This document shows positions 59,540 to 64,000 of a stretch of 64,000 nucleotides of DNA, piece by piece. How positions within the stretch are numbered: position 1 is the stretch's first letter; each line of letters opens with the position of its first letter. The notes beneath the pieces were generated by a model, which did no database searches, was not told the origin of the DNA, and was given only the letters and a program-made list of their open reading frames with translations. Where the stretch lies: NCBI RefSeq assembly GCF_018320785.1, contig NC_054876.1:22590212-22654211 (forward strand), read 5' to 3'. The translations under genes and the position numbers were made by a program. The DNA is from Cheilinus undulatus (lineage: Eukaryota; Chordata; Actinopteri; Labriformes; Labridae).

Positions 59540-59853
59540 TGGAACAAAAATGCCAGGGAAAGGTATTTTGCTAAATTGTCAACAATTAAAAACATTGATC
59601 CATACGAGCTAGCAGCTAGCAGCTGGAGAGCTGACACTTCACTGCTACCTCCAACCTCATCCATCGATATTACCAACTATCTTGTGTATGGTGTAAGTGC
59701 GTACACATTTGATGAGTTTAGAAACTATAAATCTCTTGAAGCTCACAGACATTTCTCCAGTGGCTGGGTTCAGGAGCTGCACTCATATCGACCGGAGATG
59801 TTCGCCTGGGAACTCCAGGCGAACATCTCCCACTCCGCTAACAAGGCTAACTA
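59540..59853 (+). pseudogene. fragment of a transposon-associated gene family exon
   Basis: A 100-codon open frame reads E-R-Y-F-A-K-L-S-T-I-K-N-I-D-P-Y-E-L, then I-T-N-Y-L-V-Y-G-V-S-A-Y-T, then K-S-L-E-A-H-R-H-F, S-G-W-V-Q-E-L. From memory, these blocks (N-Y-L-V-x-G-V-S-A-Y-T and Y-K-S-L-E-A-Y) open a family of fish and invertebrate proteins that also carry SWIM zinc fingers and YqaJ-type exonuclease domains. Neither domain is found here. No ATG is in frame: one at 59550 is shifted by one. After R-P-E the frame continues through a perfect hairpin (59794-59830) into unrelated sequence and stops at 59851-59853. The 3' end of the exon therefore appears rearranged. Confidence 0.5.
59794..59830. 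repeat. perfect 16-base inverted repeat with a 5-base loop
   Basis: GGAGATGTTCGCCTGG (59794-59809), loop GAACT, then its exact reverse complement CCAGGCGAACATCTCC (59815-59830). Confidence 0.95.
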
Positions 59854-60762
59854 ACTATTAAACAATTAACAGCCAGCCTTACACCTAACGCTAGTTTAAG
59901 TGTTTGCCACACGTCGTTATCTGCTCCACTTACCACTGCCTTGCTGTCTCCTTTCTTCTTCCTCCTTTCTTAATAATACATTTTATTTGAGAGCGCCTTT
60001 CCTAGCACTCACACTTTACAAGAATAAAAACACAATAAAATAACACAATAGTAAATCTTTCTTTCTTTTCTCGCTCCCTGATAAGTAGCTTTGCTTCATT
60101 TTGCATGGCCAACTTTGACGTTACTTTGATTGACACACTCCAGTAAAGTTACTGGACGTAGGTCACATAGCAGTGCAATAGGGATGACACGGGGCCCCTT
60201 TAGGGGGGCACCCATCTAAGATGTCATTGCAATTTGACCACTGGTTGTTTGATGGGGTTAATGGGGTAGGTCACTGCAGTTGCAAAATTTTAGGACATTA
60301 TTGTGGAGTCAGCCCTTGGGGGCCCCCTAGTGGCCTGGGGCCCAAAGCAGCTGCCTGCCTTGCCTGTTCACAAGCTCCACCTCTGTACATCCTGTTTGTT
60401 CATAAAAAAAAAAAGAAATAGTCAAGACTGCAACCTTTAAGGAAAATGAAATTGCACAGAGTTTATTGTTAAAACAGTTTAAAATACAGTATTGCACTAC
60501 AAAATATCCATGAACACAGCATTAAATTGTACCTTACAACATTTTATTGAACATTCAAACTACTATACTGTACATCACCTTTTTTTGTACTCTGCCTTAA
60601 AGGGCAACTTATCACCAGAGTTTTGTCTGAAGAGCTTGTTTGTACCATTACATTATGATTTTGTTAGTTTTCAATTTATGGGTCTGAAATTTAAAACAAT
60701 TAATTTCTACATAGTAGCCCTCTAATGTTGTTGTGTCTTTTCTGAAGAATCATATTACTAAA
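59854..60762. other. intergenic with a G/C-rich repeat scrap
   Basis: The stretch 60180-60400 has words GGGGCCCCTTTAGGGGGGC and GGGGGCCCCCTAGTGG, which recall a decayed MITE. No gene recognised. Confidence 0.35.
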
Positions 60763-61248
60763 TAGAGCTGGGCAATTAATTGCAAATTAGATTAAATCGC
60801 AATGTGGCCTGCTGCAATTTTCAAATCACAGAAGGTGCAATATTTCTTTAACCCGAAATTTATGTCAAAATACCAGTTTAAAACCCTTTTTTTGCAGCAG
60901 CGATAGTATGCATTACATATTCAATCATTCAAGTGCCATACTTTTAGAATAATCTACAAAAAAACATACTTTCTTCATTTGTGTACGTTTTTCTTATTAA
61001 ATATGAGAATGTCATAAAAATTATCATTCCCTTAAATACAACAATTCATATGCAATTTGCAGTATGAGTCAAAATCATCACAATTTGATATTTTTTTTAA
61101 ATTGTGTCGGTTATTGGATAGAATGACTGATTGCTTGTGTTTTAATACATAAGATGAAGAACTGAAGAAATAATTGTTTATAAATCGCAATTGCAATATT
61201 TGGGGGAAAAATCCCAATTAGATTATTTCCCCAAATTGTTCAACCCTA
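60763..61248. mobile_element. hAT MITE with exact 8-bp target duplication
   Basis: The element begins TAGAGCTGGGCAATT and ends AATTGTTCAACCCTA, giving imperfect inverted ends TAGAGCTGGGCAATT and TAGGGTTGAACAATT. The direct repeat TTACTAAA flanks it on both sides (60755-60762 and 61249-61256). The interior contains AAATCGCAAT and ATCGCAATTGCAAT words and no gene. Confidence 0.85.
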
Positions 61249-61309
61249 TTACTAAACTAAACTATAGTTAGGCAATGGTTTGTCAGTGCACAACACACAG
61301 TAACAATTT

Positions 61310-62425
61310 AATCCAAAGTAGTGGCCTCCTCCCCTTCACATGGTAGTATCATGTTGATAGGTAGGGTTCCTGTTAATATTTTATACTTTTGACAAACATT
61401 GCCAATCACCCTTTCAGCATGGATCCTTAGATGTGCTATTTTTCTTGTATCTTCCACATCTCTTGCAGCTAGCTGACAGTGGCCTTTTGTAAAGGCAGGG
61501 AATTTGACTTATGCACACAACATGCCTACACTTTCCTGTATATCAAAACTTCTAACAGCTAAGACGATGTCCCCAGGCAACAAATTGTCAAGGAAACCAT
61601 TGTTCCCTTTTGATATGAAACAAATAGCTCCCTTGGGTTAATACCTATCAAATACTTTGATGGTTTCTCTCTGAAAATTTCGAAACAGTCAATAATCACT
61701 GCTACTCTGGGTCCAAAGGCCTCCACAAACTGATGGGGCATAATTTTGTGCAAAGTCTCTCTCTATCTGGCCATATAATCGTACGCCTTAGGTTTGCATA
61801 TAAAAATGATACCATGTAATTGAAGGTTCTGTACACTGTCTTTGGGGAAACCTGAAAGAGATGGGCGAGGTGTTGTGCAGGCAGATCCTATCTGAGGCGC
61901 ATAAAGGTTAAGAGAAGCATTTGAAAGGCAGTGAGAATTTTTTTGTGGACAGACATAAGGGGCAGCAAAGAGTAAATAATATTCATAAATGTTGCCAGGT
62001 TTGGTAGACAAGTATAATATTTTACTTTATCATCGTCATCACCAAAAAAATCATCAGTGATCCTGAGCTCGTCGATTTCAAGCCGCAGCTCTCGATTTTC
62101 CTCCAGCACGTCACTTCAGCGTGTCTGAGGACACACGATACATTCAGTCTGTCCCACCTCCTGAATGGTTTCATCCTCAGAGTTTAGCTGCCAGCTTTTC
62201 TCTGCAGCCTCCTGTGTCCCTTCAGCATCGTCTTGCTCATCAGCATCATCTTGCTCACCAGCATCTCCTGTCTCAGCTGCTCGTGGTGTGTTGCTGTTCC
62301 TCAGCTGTTCCTGGTTACCGGTTACAGAGCGCATAGTGTCTGTCGGTCTGATGTCAGTGTGACCCAGATGCAGCGATGGAGCCCAGTCTGGGTCAGTCTC
62401 CGTCATCTCATATGGTTGACCTGCA
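61310..62425 (-). mobile_element. decayed ISL2EU-type transposase gene
   Basis: Minus-strand pieces appear in the proper order. A charged N-terminal region (from the ATG at 62406) ends at a TGA at 62116-62118, and the same frame resumes as L-E-E-N-R-E-L-R-L-E-I-D-E-L. Then follow K-V-K-Y-Y-T-C-L-P-N-L, an F-G-P-R-V-A-V-I-I-D-C-F-E-I-F stretch (first catalytic Asp region) near 61680-61720, and D-V-E-D-T-R-K-I-A-H-L-R-I-H-A-E-R-V-I-G near 61430-61465 holding the last catalytic Glu. This is the DDE_4-type fold of ISL2EU elements. Deletions and shifts break it in several places. A GCAG acceptor-like word lies just before the open N-terminal part, near 62426. Confidence 0.8.
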
Positions 62426-63418
62426 ATAACATTAGAATTTTAGTACATTTTAAAGTGCAGTAGAAAGTACACAATTTCCCTTTGAAATATATCACAATTA
62501 CTTCTAATCTGTCATTAGTCTAGTTAGTAAAGTAGTCAAATGTGTGTGTGTGCTTGGAAGTGAGATAAAAACAAGGTGAAAAGGCTTATGTGAATGCGAT
62601 GTGCATTCTTTACTACCTTCATATAAGATTGTGCTAAGCAAATCAAATTTAAAAATAAGATTTAACAAGACTAGATCAATCAAGGTGTGCTGCCCTCCCT
62701 CTGTGTTGAACATACTTCTTAAGTCTAATGATAAGTATATATTGTACTATGTACTGTTCAAATTGTACAATGTATGTACATGTTCTCAGGTCAGATTTCA
62801 GTTTAGCAGTTCATATTATTTGTTTAGTGCTCTGATTGGTCTAGAAGTGATTCCTCATACTTTTGGTTAATAGTTTATGCCTGCTTGAGACCCACCCCAA
62901 GTTAACATTCCTCTGTGATTCAGTGATATGGCTTTTCCACCTTTTTTCCATCAGACTTTTGTACACCATCAGGCTTTTTGTGTGTTACTGACCAGTAAGT
63001 ATGATTGACTCTGTAGATGTATATGTATCCATGTTTGTTGAATATGATTGGATTTCATACTGTTTTATTGATGATAATGCTTTGTTTTGATGCACCTGTT
63101 TTATGGCTGTGGCATGCATGCTTTCTAAACAGCGGTGCGCTCCTTACGAGTACACAAGGTAGATTATTTCTTAGCAGGATATCTGATTTACCATGTTGGT
63201 GTGAAAAACAGCACTCCATTCCCTTCATTTGGTGAGTAGACATGTGAGTAAGTGGTGTTTAAGCCTAGTAAAAGTGTTGAGTATATAACATGTTTTCACC
63301 AACAGGTGGCATAATTACCTAATTTAAGGTCTCATAAGAAGCTGTTGTTCTGCTAATGTGTTTTAGTGCATTTGAATTTATGTATATTTGTCCTTTCGGC
63401 CATTTTTATTCATACAGC
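62426..63418. other. intergenic
   Basis: No gene recognised. If the ISL2EU gene had an upstream exon on the minus strand it would lie here, but none was seen. Confidence 0.35.
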
Positions 63419-63420
63419 TA

Positions 63421-64000
63421 CACTATATTGCCAAAAGTATTCGCTCACCTGCCTTGACTCGCATATCAACTTAAGTGACATTCTATTCCTAATCCATAGG
63501 GTTTAACATGATGTCAGTCCACCCTTTGCAGCTATAACAGCTTTAACTCTTCTGGGAAGGCTTTCCACAAGGTTTAGGAGTGTGTTTATGGGAATTTTTG
63601 ACTATTCTTCCAGAAGCGCATTGGTGAGGTCACACACTGATGTTGGCCAAGAAGGCCTGGCTCTCAGTCTCTAATTCATCCCAAAAGTGTTCTATCAGGT
63701 TGAGGTCAGGACTCTGGGCAGGCCAGTCAAGTTCATCCACACCAAACTCTCTCATCCATGTCTTTATGGACCTTGTTTTGTGCACTGGTGCACAGTTATG
63801 TTGGAACAGGAAGGGGCCATCCCCAAACTGTTCCCACAAAGTTGGGAGCATGGAATTGTCCAAAATCTCTTGGTATGCTGAAGAATTCAGAGTTCCTTTC
63901 ACTGGAACTAAGGGACCAAGCCCACCTCCTGAAAAACAACCACACACCATAATCCCCCCTCCACCAAACTTTACACTTAGTGCAATGCAGTCAGACAAGT
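63421..64000 (-). mobile_element. Tc1-like transposon, runs off the window
   Basis: It starts CACTATATTGCCAAAAGTAT after a TA at 63419-63420, the terminal repeat of a common teleost Tc1 family. The minus strand encodes the C-terminal half of the transposase, open from the window end to 63630: [12 protein letters not shown], then [10 protein letters not shown], then [15 protein letters not shown]. The second catalytic Asp (consensus Q-H-D) is Asn here, and the frame is cut after W-D-E-L-E by a deletion of several codons. The copy is therefore inactive. Its other end lies outside the window. Confidence 0.85.

Noticed and set aside
62121-62463. Ser/Leu-rich plus-strand frames
   Set aside because: They are the antisense of the charged N-terminal region of the ISL2EU transposase.
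1-64000. CRISPR arrays, operons, bacterial-type signals
   Set aside because: The sequence is vertebrate. The short repeats seen are microsatellites or eroded minisatellites without spacer structure.
1-64000. Endogenous retrovirus, LTR element or Polinton
   Set aside because: No long terminal repeats, gag, protease, integrase, envelope or capsid motifs were seen. Both reverse-transcriptase fragments are of LINE type.

Overview
The window is vertebrate nuclear DNA, almost certainly from a ray-finned (teleost, probably percomorph) fish. The base composition is AT-rich, and the repeats are of types I recognise from fish genomes: Tc1/mariner, hAT, PIF/Harbinger and ISL2EU relics, LINE fragments, a tRNA-derived SINE and TTAA-flanked repeats. 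The only clearly intact host genes are claudins. There are seven single-exon claudin genes of the claudin-3/4/6/9 type, four on the minus strand (2474-3031, 7588-8220, 16611-17246, 20713-21357) and three on the plus strand (12013-12645, 41217-41888, 48569-49219).

Layout. From 1 to 21.4 kb there is a compact block of five claudins spaced about 3.4-4.5 kb apart, with one (12013) reversed relative to its neighbours. From 21.4 to 41.2 kb there is a claudin-free stretch of about 20 kb filled with transposon relics: a mariner fragment, a Harbinger MITE, a TTAA-flanked foldback element, two Tc1 copies (one split by a LINE) and a TTAA-flanked MITE. From 41.2 to 49.2 kb two plus-strand claudins follow, the second very close to claudin-3. 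From 50 to 64 kb there is a transposon graveyard: Harbinger MITEs, a LINE fragment beside a decayed hAT transposase, a fragment of a transposon-associated gene with a perfect 16-bp hairpin, a hAT MITE with an exact 8-bp target duplication, an ISL2EU transposase relic and a Tc1 element cut by the window end. I recognised no endogenous retrovirus, LTR element or Polinton.

How the genes work together. Claudins are four-pass membrane proteins that form tight-junction strands and set the ion selectivity and permeability of epithelia. All seven keep the first-loop signature W, G-L/I-W, C, C. Six keep a C-terminal PDZ-binding end (YV or FV) for ZO scaffold proteins. The seventh (2474-3031) stops right after the fourth membrane segment, with no tail or PDZ ligand. 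It is the most unusual host gene here. Polyadenylation signals can be placed for six genes and TATA-like boxes for three.

Limits. All family calls are from reading the sequence by eye. Orthology of individual claudins, ages of transposons and the status of small ORFs need alignments or transcript data that were not available.
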